The position numbers and the translations under genes are program-made. Source: Micropruina sp. (GTDB lineage: Bacteria > Actinomycetota > Actinomycetes > Propionibacteriales > Propionibacteriaceae). From it: a DNA stretch of 64,000 nt. Each line of letters starts with the position of its first letter. The stretch's first letter is position 1. Below the pieces are notes generated by a model. It was given only the letters and a program-made list of their open reading frames with translations. It did not search any database and had not been told where the DNA came from. Positions 15,777 through 23,756 of the stretch are shown one piece after another. The stretch covers positions 868,001-932,000 of the forward strand of contig JADJTM010000002.1 in NCBI GenBank assembly GCA_016711205.1. The letters run 5' to 3'.

Positions 15777-16721
15777 ATGTATCAACCGCGACGCTCCGGG
15801 GGCCATTCCGCCCAGCGAAGCAGGGCCGCGGCCCCCAGTAATGCCGTCGCCCAGGCGCCACGCCGGGCCACTCGCCGCTGGTATGTGGCGGCCGCCGACC
15901 GGGCGGGGGCGATCTTTCTCGGCCTTGCCGTCACCGCGACCGCGGGCGCTCTGACGCTGGCGGGCACCGCCACGGCGGCACCGGCAGCCACCCCGGTTAC
16001 CACTCCCGACACGTCCCTGCGTGAGGGCGGGGTGTCGCGCGAGGCCGTCCGTCCGCAGATCGCCGCCGAGGACGTGCTCGCCGTCGAGGCGGCCAGCCAG
16101 TCCACCGTTGCCAACGCCGGCGCCGTGCTGCAGCCCACCCGCACGATGTACGCCAAGAAGCCCCTCACCGCGCTCAACACACCGAGCGCCGGCGCCAAGA
16201 AGGTGGCCAGCGTCAAGGTCGCGGCCAAGGTGACCGTCACCCCGCAGACCTCCGGCAAGTACCGCTTGGTGAAGGTGAACGGCGACGAGGCGTGGGTGCT
16301 GAAGACGGCGCTGTCGAACAGCAAACCGACCGAGAACCAGATCGTCGACGCCACGGCACAGGCGGCCACCCGCAAGGTTCCGGGCGGCTCCGTGCTCGGC
16401 CTGCAGCCGGAGGCCATGGTGGTCTACCGCGCCGTGATGGCTCGCTGGAACGTGAAGAACGTCGGCGGCTACCGCACGCACAGCCGTTCGGTGCACCAGT
16501 TCGGCCGGGCGATCGACTTCATGACCTACACCAACACCGCCCAGGGCTACGCGGTTCGCGACTTCTTGGTGGCGCACGCCAAGGAGTTCGGCGTCGACCA
16601 CATCATCTACCGCCAGCACATCTGGACGCCCTACAAGCCGGTCTGGCGGTTGATGGAGGACCGGGGCAACCCGACCGACAACCACATGGACCACGTGCAT
16701 GTGGCGGTCAAGGACCGCTGA
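15777..16721 (+). CDS. Secreted SH3-like / M15-type peptidase-like cell wall protein
   Basis: The 314-residue protein has a long basic N-terminus, a hydrophobic segment (AGAIFLGLAVTATAGALTLAG, signal or anchor), a low-complexity region, an SH3b-like domain (residues ~120-185, TRTMYAKKPLTALNTPSAG ... DEAWVLKTAL) and a C-terminal domain with GGYRTHSRSVHQFGRAIDFMT and NHMDHVHV. The latter is the VldE/ARB_07466-like C-terminal domain related to M15 zinc peptidases, with His-x6-Asp and HVHV ligands. It probably binds or cleaves peptidoglycan. The start at 15777 follows a CAGGGGGT purine stretch. It is a single gene before pgi. Confidence 0.78.
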   Translation: MYQPRRSGGHSAQRSRAAAPSNAVAQAPRRATRRWYVAAADRAGAIFLGLAVTATAGALTLAGTATAAPAATPVTTPDTSLREGGVSREAVRPQIAAEDVLAVEAASQSTVANAGAVLQPTRTMYAKKPLTALNTPSAGAKKVASVKVAAKVTVTPQTSGKYRLVKVNGDEAWVLKTALSNSKPTENQIVDATAQAATRKVPGGSVLGLQPEAMVVYRAVMARWNVKNVGGYRTHSRSVHQFGRAIDFMTYTNTAQGYAVRDFLVAHAKEFGVDHIIYRQHIWTPYKPVWRLMEDRGNPTDNHMDHVHVAVKDR

Positions 16722-16806
16722 GCCGCTCTGGGGTTCCGGCGGCCAGGGCGTGGAAGATTCGAGCCGCGCACTCACCCGGCGGCGCCGCGCTGGTTAGGCT
16801 GCGGGT

Positions 16807-18480
16807 ATGCAGACTCCCGTTGACCCCACCACCACCGCGGCCTGGAGCAAGCTCAGCGACCTTCACGCCGGATACGTGCCCGACCTGCGCGGCGCCTTCG
16901 ACGCCGACCCGCAGCGCGCCGAGACCTACTCGTTCACCGCCGCCGACCTCTACGTCGACATGTCGAAGAACCTGATCGACGCCGACGTGCTGGACGCGCT
17001 GGTCGACCTGGCCGACCAGGTGGGGGTGGCCGCCCATCGCGACGCGATGTATGCCGGCGAGCGGATCAACGTCACCGAGAACCGGTCGGTGCTGCACACC
17101 GCGCTGCGCCGGCCCAAGGGCGAGGTGCTCGAGGTGGACGGTGTCGACGTCGTCGGGCAGGTGCACGAGGTGCTGGACGGCATGTACGCGTTCGCCGAGC
17201 GGGTCCGTTCCGGCGAGTGGGTGGGCGTCACCGGCAAGAAGATCACCACCATCATCAACATCGGCATCGGCGGTTCCGACCTGGGTCCGGTGATGGTCTA
17301 CGAGGCGCTGAAGCCTTACGTGACGCCCGGTCTGGAGGCCCGCTTCATCTCCAACATCGATCCCACCGACGTGGCCGAGACGACCAAGGGCGTCGATCCC
17401 GAGACGGTGCTGTTCATTGTCGCGTCCAAGACCTTCACCACCCTCGAGACGCTGACCAACGCCCGGCTGGCCCGGCAGTGGCTGCTGGACGCGCTCACCG
17501 AGACCGGGGCCATCGACGGCTCGCAGGCGCAGCAGTCGGACGCGGTCGCCAAGCACTTCGTGGCCGTCTCGACCGCTCTCGACAAGGTCGAGGCGTTCGG
17601 CATCGACCCGGCCAACGCGTTCGGTTTCTGGAACTGGGTGGGCGGACGCTACTCGGTCGACTCCGCGGTCGGCCTGCCGCTCGTCCTGACCCTCGGTGCC
17701 GACAACTTCGCCGACCTGCTGGCCGGCTTCCACGCGATCGACACCCACTTCGCCACTGCCGAGCCGCGCCGCAACGTGCCGCTGCTGATGGGCCTGCTGA
17801 ACGTCTGGTACGTCAACTTCTTCAAGTCCACCTCGCATGCGGTGCTGCCCTACGCGCAGTACCTGCACCGCTTCGCGGCCTACCTGCAGCAGCTGACGAT
17901 GGAGTCCAACGGCAAGGGCGTCCGGCTGGACGGTTCGCCGGTCGACACCGAGACCGGCGAGGTGTTCTGGGGCGAGCCCGGCACCAACGGCCAGCACGCC
18001 TTCTACCAGCTGATCCACCAGGGCACCCAGCTGATCCCGTGCGACTTCATCGCGGTGGCCAACCCGGCCCACCCGCTCAAGGACGGCGACGCCGACGTGC
18101 ACGAGCTGTTCCTGGCCAACTTCTTCGCCCAGACCAAGGCCCTGGCCTTCGGCAAGACGGCGGACGAGGTGCGTGCCGAGGGCACGGCCGAGGCGATCGT
18201 CAGCGCCCGGGTGTTCAAGGGCAACCGGCCCACCACCTCGATCATCGCCCCGGCGCTGACCCCGTCCGTGGTCGGGCAGCTGATCGCGCTGTACGAGCAC
18301 ATCACCTTCGTTCAAGGTGCTATCTGGGGCATCGACAGCTTCGACCAGTGGGGGGTGGAGCTCGGCAAGCAGCTGGCTCTGCAGATCGCCCCCGCGGTCG
18401 CCGGCGACGAGGCCGCGCTGGCGGCGCAGGATCCCTCGACGAAGAACCTGGTCGGCTACTACCTGGCGCACCGCGCCTGA
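16807..18480 (+). CDS. pgi: Glucose-6-phosphate isomerase
   Basis: The 557-residue enzyme interconverts glucose-6-phosphate and fructose-6-phosphate. PGI motifs are clear: RSVLHTALR near residue 93, INIGIGGSDLGPVMVYEAL at ~155, FIVASKTFTTLET, FGFWNWVGGRYSVDSAVGLP (the PGI signature) and QLTMESNGKGV, plus GTNGQHAFYQLIHQGT and the C-terminal catalytic Lys in SFDQWGVELGKQLA. Length is normal. The ATG at 16807 is 6 nt after TAGGCT (16795-16800), suggesting a leaderless transcript. Confidence 0.98.
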   Translation: MQTPVDPTTTAAWSKLSDLHAGYVPDLRGAFDADPQRAETYSFTAADLYVDMSKNLIDADVLDALVDLADQVGVAAHRDAMYAGERINVTENRSVLHTALRRPKGEVLEVDGVDVVGQVHEVLDGMYAFAERVRSGEWVGVTGKKITTIINIGIGGSDLGPVMVYEALKPYVTPGLEARFISNIDPTDVAETTKGVDPETVLFIVASKTFTTLETLTNARLARQWLLDALTETGAIDGSQAQQSDAVAKHFVAVSTALDKVEAFGIDPANAFGFWNWVGGRYSVDSAVGLPLVLTLGADNFADLLAGFHAIDTHFATAEPRRNVPLLMGLLNVWYVNFFKSTSHAVLPYAQYLHRFAAYLQQLTMESNGKGVRLDGSPVDTETGEVFWGEPGTNGQHAFYQLIHQGTQLIPCDFIAVANPAHPLKDGDADVHELFLANFFAQTKALAFGKTADEVRAEGTAEAIVSARVFKGNRPTTSIIAPALTPSVVGQLIALYEHITFVQGAIWGIDSFDQWGVELGKQLALQIAPAVAGDEAALAAQDPSTKNLVGYYLAHRA

Positions 18481-18863
18481 TTTGTAGCGGGTGTCCGGTA
18501 GACGGGGTCACAGGCACGAATTCAAGGCAAGACAGCTGTCCGCTGAACGCCGATCAGACCATCACAGGACCGTGTGGGGTCGGCTCTGCGGTTGTGCCTG
18601 TGGCCGCGATGCGTCCGAGAAGACCAATGCGGTGGTGAAGCAGCGCAACGCGCGTGCGCGCTCCATCCCGATCTCACTCAACAGATTCGCGCCGGCAGCG
18701 CAAGATCCGTCCAGGGCGATCCGGTCGTTCAACCCTGTGCGCCACACCTGAAGGCTTCCCGCTCGCCCGCAGCGGCGCGGTCGGACGGGGTTGGGTGCTG
18801 CGCATGGCTAGAATCAGCGTGTTTGACCCTTGGGCACGTGCGCGGAGAGGAAAGCGAAGGTCT
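18481..18863 (+). other. Non-coding gap at the left edge of the teichoic acid island
   Basis: These 383 nt contain no credible gene. A TAGAAT hexamer at 18809-18814 may be the -10 of the transporter operon, about 50 nt before its start. CACAGGCAC (18509-18517) and GTGCCTGTG (18594-18602) form a 9-bp inverted repeat that could fold in RNA. No tRNA or integrase remnant marks the island edge. Confidence 0.5.
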
Positions 18864-19712
18864 ATGAATCTGGCCGACTTCGCCACGGAGCACCAGCTTC
18901 ACCGCGTCGGCGCGCGTCCCAAGCTGTGGCAGTACCTCAAGCAGACCTGGGACCGTCGAGACTTCGCCATCGCGATGGCCCGATTCCGCATCCAAGCGGC
19001 GCAAGAGACCAACCGGCTCGGCATGGTGTGGCTGGTTCTCCAGCCCACACTCAACGCTTTGATCTACGGGCTGATCTTCTATTTTCTGCAAACCGGGGGC
19101 AACCGTCCCGCCGACTACCCGGCCTACATCGTGATCGGCGTCTTCCTCTTCGAGTACTTCAGTAAGTCGTTGAACAACGGCGCCAAGTCAATCACTGGTA
19201 ATCGTGGTCTGGTGCAGTCACTAGCGTTTCCCCGGCTCGCCCTGCCGGTTGCCGTAGTGATCGAGAATTTTATGCAGCTGGTACCGATGATGGGGGTGAT
19301 GGTGATCTTCTTGATCGGTATGGGGCACTTTCCGACTTGGGAGTGGCTTCTCATGGTGCCCCTCATTGGGCTGTACACCCTGTTCAACACAGGTGTGGCG
19401 CTGTTCGCCGCCCGACTGACGGTTCACGTGCGTGACCTGACTCAGATTCTGCCCTTCGTCAACCGGATCCTGTTCTACACCTCGGGCGTACTGTTCGCAG
19501 TGGACAAGATCTTCGCAGCGTATCCGTGGGCAATCCGTCTGTACGACTTTCATCCGATCTACCAGGTCCTACAGATCGCACGCGGTCTGCTGATGCACCA
19601 GGGGTTCTATACGCTGCACTACTGGCTGTATTTTGCCCTGTGGTCGGTGGTGGTCTTCGTGGTTGGTCTGCTGTTCTTCTGGGTCGCCGAGGAGCGATAT
19701 GGGCGAGATTGA
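18864..19712 (+). CDS. tagG: ABC-2 type transporter permease, wall teichoic acid/polysaccharide export (TagG-like)
   Basis: The 282-residue protein has six membrane helices of the ABC-2/TagG/Wzm type, starting after a ~50-residue cytosolic stretch (RFRIQAAQETNRLGMVWLVLQPTLNALIYG). TMs include IVIGVFLFEYFSKSL and QLVPMMGVMVIFLIG, and the family's re-entrant segment lies around ILPFVNRILFYTSGVLFAVD. It exports an undecaprenyl-linked polymer with the ATPase that follows. The ATG at 18864 follows GAAGG; an extended in-frame start at 18654 gives an implausible basic leader. The 3' end overlaps the ATPase by 14 nt. Confidence 0.9.
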   Translation: MNLADFATEHQLHRVGARPKLWQYLKQTWDRRDFAIAMARFRIQAAQETNRLGMVWLVLQPTLNALIYGLIFYFLQTGGNRPADYPAYIVIGVFLFEYFSKSLNNGAKSITGNRGLVQSLAFPRLALPVAVVIENFMQLVPMMGVMVIFLIGMGHFPTWEWLLMVPLIGLYTLFNTGVALFAARLTVHVRDLTQILPFVNRILFYTSGVLFAVDKIFAAYPWAIRLYDFHPIYQVLQIARGLLMHQGFYTLHYWLYFALWSVVVFVVGLLFFWVAEERYGRD

Positions 19713-20496
19713 CCGGCCCGGCGGTCAGCAACCGACCGAGCACGCACAGCCGGTCGGGCGGCTGCCGGTGGTGGTGGTGGACGACTTGCACGTCAAGTAT
19801 CGCGTGTTCGCCGGCGGGCGCGCCGCCGAGGGCAACGCTGCGGCGTCCGGCCTGTTGAAGCGCACCCGCGGCATTCGCACCGTCCACGCGCTCAAGGGCA
19901 TCACGTTCACGGCGTATCAGAACGAATCCATCGGCATCATCGGGCACAACGGTTCGGGCAAATCGACGCTGATGCGAGCGATCACCGGCTTGACTCCGCC
20001 CGAGAGCGGGGCGGTGTACGCGTCGTCCAGGCCGAACCTGCTGGGCGTTGGGGCCGCTTTGTTGCCCGACCTGTCGGGCGAGAACAACATCATTCTGGGT
20101 GGCTTGGCGTTGGGCTTCACCAAACGCGAGGTGCGCGAACTGCGGGATGAGATCGTGGCGTTCGCAGAGCTGGAGCAGTTCATCGACCTGCCGATGCGCA
20201 CCTACTCCTCAGGCATGCAGGCGCGGCTCAAGTTCTCGATAGCCACGGCAAAGCAGCATGAGATCTTGATCGTGGACGAAGCCCTCTCCGTTGGTGACAA
20301 AGGATTCCGGGCGCGCAGCGAGGGACGCATCCGCGAGATCCGCGAGAACGCGGGCACGGTCTTTTTGGTGTCGCATTCGATGGGGTCGATTCGCGACACC
20401 TGCGAGCGCACAATCTGGATCCACCGAGGTGAACTGCGCATGGACGGGCCTACCGACGAAGTGGTCAGGGTCTACGAGGAATCGAAAGGGCGCTGA
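19699..20496 (+). CDS. tagH: ABC transporter ATPase, wall teichoic acid/polysaccharide export (TagH-like)
   Basis: The 265-residue ATPase shows Walker A GHNGSGKST (~residue 88), signature YSSGMQARLKFSIA, Walker B ILIVDEAL, D-loop SVGD and switch histidine LVSHS. Together with the TagG-like permease it powers export of a lipid-linked wall polymer. A ~45-residue N-terminal extension precedes the DDLHVKYRVF start of the domain; no C-terminal carbohydrate-binding domain is present, so it resembles TagH/RfbE-type short forms. The ATG at 19699 follows GAGGAG. The 3' end overlaps the convergent cytidylyltransferase fusion by 25 nt. Confidence 0.92.
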   Translation: MGEIDRPGGQQPTEHAQPVGRLPVVVVDDLHVKYRVFAGGRAAEGNAAASGLLKRTRGIRTVHALKGITFTAYQNESIGIIGHNGSGKSTLMRAITGLTPPESGAVYASSRPNLLGVGAALLPDLSGENNIILGGLALGFTKREVRELRDEIVAFAELEQFIDLPMRTYSSGMQARLKFSIATAKQHEILIVDEALSVGDKGFRARSEGRIREIRENAGTVFLVSHSMGSIRDTCERTIWIHRGELRMDGPTDEVVRVYEESKGR

Positions 20497-21839
20497 GCGA
20501 CACCGAACGGCACAGAATCACGCCTAACTGCCTCGATTATTTCAGCGATGGCGATGGATTCGCTGGGGCGCAACTTGAAGGATTGCACGTCGCCCGCGCG
20601 GATCATCGAGACGAACTCGGCCAACTCGTAACGCAGGCCATCGCCTTCAAAACGCGAATAGTAGCGGCGAGCGCGGGCGGGGTCTTCAAAACGGGTTTCG
20701 AAATACTCCGTCTTCCACCATGGGGCAGGCACATACAGGTATCCTTCAGTGCCGGCCACGATCAACTCACCTTTCGACTTCACCCCGATCCCCGTACGCG
20801 CTGTCGCGACGGCCTGCGGGTACGTCAAGTCGATCTTGGTGAAGGTCTCGACGGCTGCGTTCTTGGGCCGTAACGAGGACGCGCGCAGGTCAACGAAGTC
20901 GACGCCGAGGAGTTTGATGATCGCCAGCAACGGGTAGCTTGCCAACTCGGACACACTGCCGCCGTCGGCAGGATCGTACTCACGGCCCGCCGAGACCAGC
21001 TTGGTGAAGGTCGCCTCTACAGAGCGCACGGTACCGATCTCGCCCATACGGGCGATCGCGATCATGCGTTGAAAGCCGGGGGAGAAGGCCGTCTTGATTG
21101 CTTCCAGCAACACCAGTCCGCGCTCTTCGGCAAGCGCGAACAGCTCACGGGCTTGCTCAGCTACAAGCGTCAGAGGCTTTTCGCACAGCACGTGCACCCC
21201 ACGATTGAGTGCGCGGCGGGCATACTCTGCATGGCTGCCGTGCGGTGATGCGATGTACAGGGCGTCCACGGTGGCCAGCAGGTCGTCGAAGTTCCTGTGG
21301 GCGCGCGCCAACTCATGGCGTTCGGCGAAAACCTCGGCGCTGTCGAATCGCCTGGACCAGACGCCCTCAACGTTGACGCCGCTCACATAGCGTGCCTCGT
21401 TCACGAACCGATCGGCGATCCGTCCAGCTCCCACTACTCCCAGCTTCAGCACGCCACCCGCGGATTCGTTGCGCAGTTGCGTACTGGAGACGCCCTTGGT
21501 GCGCTCGAGGTACACCACCTGGCAGTAGTCCTTCAGGTAGTCGAAGGCTCCTAGCCAATCCGAACCGATCGCGAAGATATCAACGCCCAGTTTTTGAATG
21601 TCATGAATCTTCTGACCTTCGTACTCTTCTACGATGATCTGGTCAGCTAGACCGCTCTCTTCTACATTGCGAATGCGGGCCAGCAACGGTTGATGCACGT
21701 TCAGCTTGCCGCGGCTGTCGTCATAGCTCGATGAGGTGACACCCACTATCAACTCATCGCCGAGTGCCTTGGCGCGTTCGAGCAGGCGGCGATGGCCTTC
21801 ATGGAACAGATCGAAGGTACCGTAGGTGATGACGCGCAT
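20472..21839 (-). CDS. Glycerol-3-phosphate cytidylyltransferase (TagD-like) fused to Gfo/Idh/MocA oxidoreductase
   Basis: The 455-residue protein is a two-domain fusion. Residues 1-~130 are a TagD-type nucleotidyltransferase: GTFDLFHEGHRRLLERAK (HxGH), IGSDW and ERTKGVSSTQLR (the RTxGxSTT motif); it should make CDP-glycerol from CTP and sn-glycerol-3-phosphate. From ~135, KLGVVGAGRIADRF starts a Rossmann domain of the Gfo/Idh/MocA family with the catalytic CEKPLTL lysine, continuing to the C-terminus with DGGSVSELASYPLLAII. The oxidoreductase substrate is unknown; making or modifying a polyol phosphate is inference. Start ATG follows GAGGGAG. It is convergent with the ATPase. Confidence 0.88.
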   Translation of the reverse strand: MRVITYGTFDLFHEGHRRLLERAKALGDELIVGVTSSSYDDSRGKLNVHQPLLARIRNVEESGLADQIIVEEYEGQKIHDIQKLGVDIFAIGSDWLGAFDYLKDYCQVVYLERTKGVSSTQLRNESAGGVLKLGVVGAGRIADRFVNEARYVSGVNVEGVWSRRFDSAEVFAERHELARAHRNFDDLLATVDALYIASPHGSHAEYARRALNRGVHVLCEKPLTLVAEQARELFALAEERGLVLLEAIKTAFSPGFQRMIAIARMGEIGTVRSVEATFTKLVSAGREYDPADGGSVSELASYPLLAIIKLLGVDFVDLRASSLRPKNAAVETFTKIDLTYPQAVATARTGIGVKSKGELIVAGTEGYLYVPAPWWKTEYFETRFEDPARARRYYSRFEGDGLRYELAEFVSMIRAGDVQSFKLRPSESIAIAEIIEAVRRDSVPFGVAQRPFDSS

Positions 21840-21910
21840 GAAACTCCCTCAGCTGAGTACGGCGTCTAGATTCTGTCAGAGTTCACTGGATCCTTCGCGG
21901 GATGAGGGGA

Positions 21911-23698
21911 TCAATGGTCGCGAGCGCGGTCAGCGAGGCGCTCGGCCGCTGCGACGAACGCGGCGATCGGGCCCTCAGGAAGGTCACCCAGCACAAGGCG
22001 CTTGAGCGCAAGCCGAGCCGGCGCCAGCGGATCATCGCCGAGAGCGGAGTCAATCGCGGACAGGACCGATTGCGCGGTATCAATTCGGTAAGCGGCCCGC
22101 TGAGCGGGAAAGCGCTCGATGAATTCCGACGCCGGTATTGCGGCCGGGTTGGTCACAATGACCGGTCGCTCCGTCTGCAGAAAGTCACTACCCACGCTAG
22201 ACACGTCTGTGATGAGAACGTCAGCGCCCGCGAGGGATTCTTGCAGGGTCTCGACCGGAGAGTCGTCCAACACCCGGTGACTGCCACCGGACCGCAGCAG
22301 ATCGTTCACCCGCTCGCGGGCGGCTCGAAAATCGGCCCGCTGCACGCCCGTCGATGGGTGCGGTCGGAACCAGATGGTCAACTCTGGCCGCTGCGCGAGC
22401 AGCAGGGTGATCATCTCTTCGCCGAAGAGTGCTAGCGACGAGTAGTTGGTGGCCTCGGCGTAGCCCTCGAAGGTGGGTGCATACAGCACGACCTGCCGAT
22501 CATGATCATGGCCCGTGGGGCGACCGGCCGCGAGTCCGGCCACTTGGGGCCGTCCGACGATGACGAAGGCCGACTCAGGGATGGCAATCTGGGCTCGCCG
22601 GTAGCGATCGATGGCGGACGGGCCAGCCACCCAGATCTCGTCATAGACTTTTGCGATCGGACTGGCACTGGTCGCCTTGTCGCTGTCACCGTGTCCCAAA
22701 AAGACATGCTTGAGAGTCGCGTCCCGCCACAGGTCCCCATTTTTCTGGCCGTTCGCCAAGTAGAAGGCAACGCGCACGCTCGGGCGACACGCGGTTTCCA
22801 GCTGCCGCGGCGCGGGCGCGTACACGACGTGTCCGGCCGACGGAGCAAGCACCGCCAGCTGGCTCGCCTCGCGCACGGCCACAATGGGGGGCTCTGCAAG
22901 CGCGTCGAAGCCGACGATCCAGGGGTTGAACAGATACTTGGCCTGTGCGACCCCCCCCGACACGTGGACGATCCAGCGGGGGTTTGCCAAGTCGAGTTTC
23001 TGCACCACTTGGCTCTCGACGGCGAGCGTGTTACGCCCCAGCAGTATGGCGTCCCTCACCATCCACGCTGAATAGGCAAGCGCCACCAGCGCAGCGGCCG
23101 CCGACCAGTAGGGGGACAAGGGCAGGGCGATCAGGGCAAGCAGGGCTGTGGCCACCTCGATCGCGAGCAGAGCGCCAGGCCAACTCGAAGCACGCCCGTA
23201 AACCACCGCGTAGGAGTGCGTGGCTGCCGGTTGGACGGCTGCACCTGGGCGGTACGTCAATGGAGGCTGCCGTTGGAACAGCCATTGCGCGACGACCACC
23301 AATGAGAACGCCGCGAGTTGCAGCGCCACCGGAACGAGTATCAGCCATTCGGACCCGGGCAGGGCGGCGACCAGCAAAGTCCAGCGGACGAGTGAACGCA
23401 GCGGCCCTCCCCAGCCCACAATGACCAACAGTTGAACTACGCGCGCATGGCCACTGCACGCCGCCCAGTCGAAGCCAACCCCCACGATGAAGCAGGCAAT
23501 CGCGAGCCACCCGTTGTGCGTGACGGCAGCCCAGAGGGCCAGCCCGAGAGCGAAGGCCATCATGCCTAGCGATACCGGTTCCACGACCTTTGAGGCGCTG
23601 CGGCGCGCTGCGGTAGGGGACAACACCGCTGCTGCAAAAGCCTGGGGTTCCGCCTGAGGCAAGTTGGCGGGAGCCAAGGCGCGCAACCGGAGATTCAC
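21911..23698 (-). CDS. Membrane-anchored CDP-glycerol glycerophosphotransferase family polymerase (paralogue 1)
   Basis: The 595-residue protein has an N-terminal ~230-residue region with five or six hydrophobic helices (SLGMMAFALGLALWAAVTH, LVPVALQLAAFSLVVVAQWL, ALLAIEVATALLALIALPLS) and a C-terminal Glyphos_transf domain (PF04464). In the latter, HVFLGHGDSDK, FVIVGRPQ, VVLYAPTFEGY, IWFRPHPS and ITDVSSVGSDFL match the conserved catalytic and nucleotide-binding motifs of TagB/TagF/TarL. It should transfer glycerol- or ribitol-phosphate from a CDP-donor to a growing wall polymer at the inner membrane face. The start is taken as GTG 23698; an internal ATG near VSLGMM is an alternative. Donor specificity is unknown. 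Confidence 0.85.
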   Translation of the reverse strand: MNLRLRALAPANLPQAEPQAFAAAVLSPTAARRSASKVVEPVSLGMMAFALGLALWAAVTHNGWLAIACFIVGVGFDWAACSGHARVVQLLVIVGWGGPLRSLVRWTLLVAALPGSEWLILVPVALQLAAFSLVVVAQWLFQRQPPLTYRPGAAVQPAATHSYAVVYGRASSWPGALLAIEVATALLALIALPLSPYWSAAAALVALAYSAWMVRDAILLGRNTLAVESQVVQKLDLANPRWIVHVSGGVAQAKYLFNPWIVGFDALAEPPIVAVREASQLAVLAPSAGHVVYAPAPRQLETACRPSVRVAFYLANGQKNGDLWRDATLKHVFLGHGDSDKATSASPIAKVYDEIWVAGPSAIDRYRRAQIAIPESAFVIVGRPQVAGLAAGRPTGHDHDRQVVLYAPTFEGYAEATNYSSLALFGEEMITLLLAQRPELTIWFRPHPSTGVQRADFRAARERVNDLLRSGGSHRVLDDSPVETLQESLAGADVLITDVSSVGSDFLQTERPVIVTNPAAIPASEFIERFPAQRAAYRIDTAQSVLSAIDSALGDDPLAPARLALKRLVLGDLPEGPIAAFVAAAERLADRARDH

Positions 23699-23756
23699 CG
23701 GCGGCCTAGCACCGGGTTCGGCATGACGTCACCGCCATGCCGTGGTGTGGTCGGCC

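Noticed and set aside
18481..18863. Small genes or an integrase remnant at the island edge
   Set aside because: Open frames here are Arg/Ser-rich chance frames without ribosome sites or homology.
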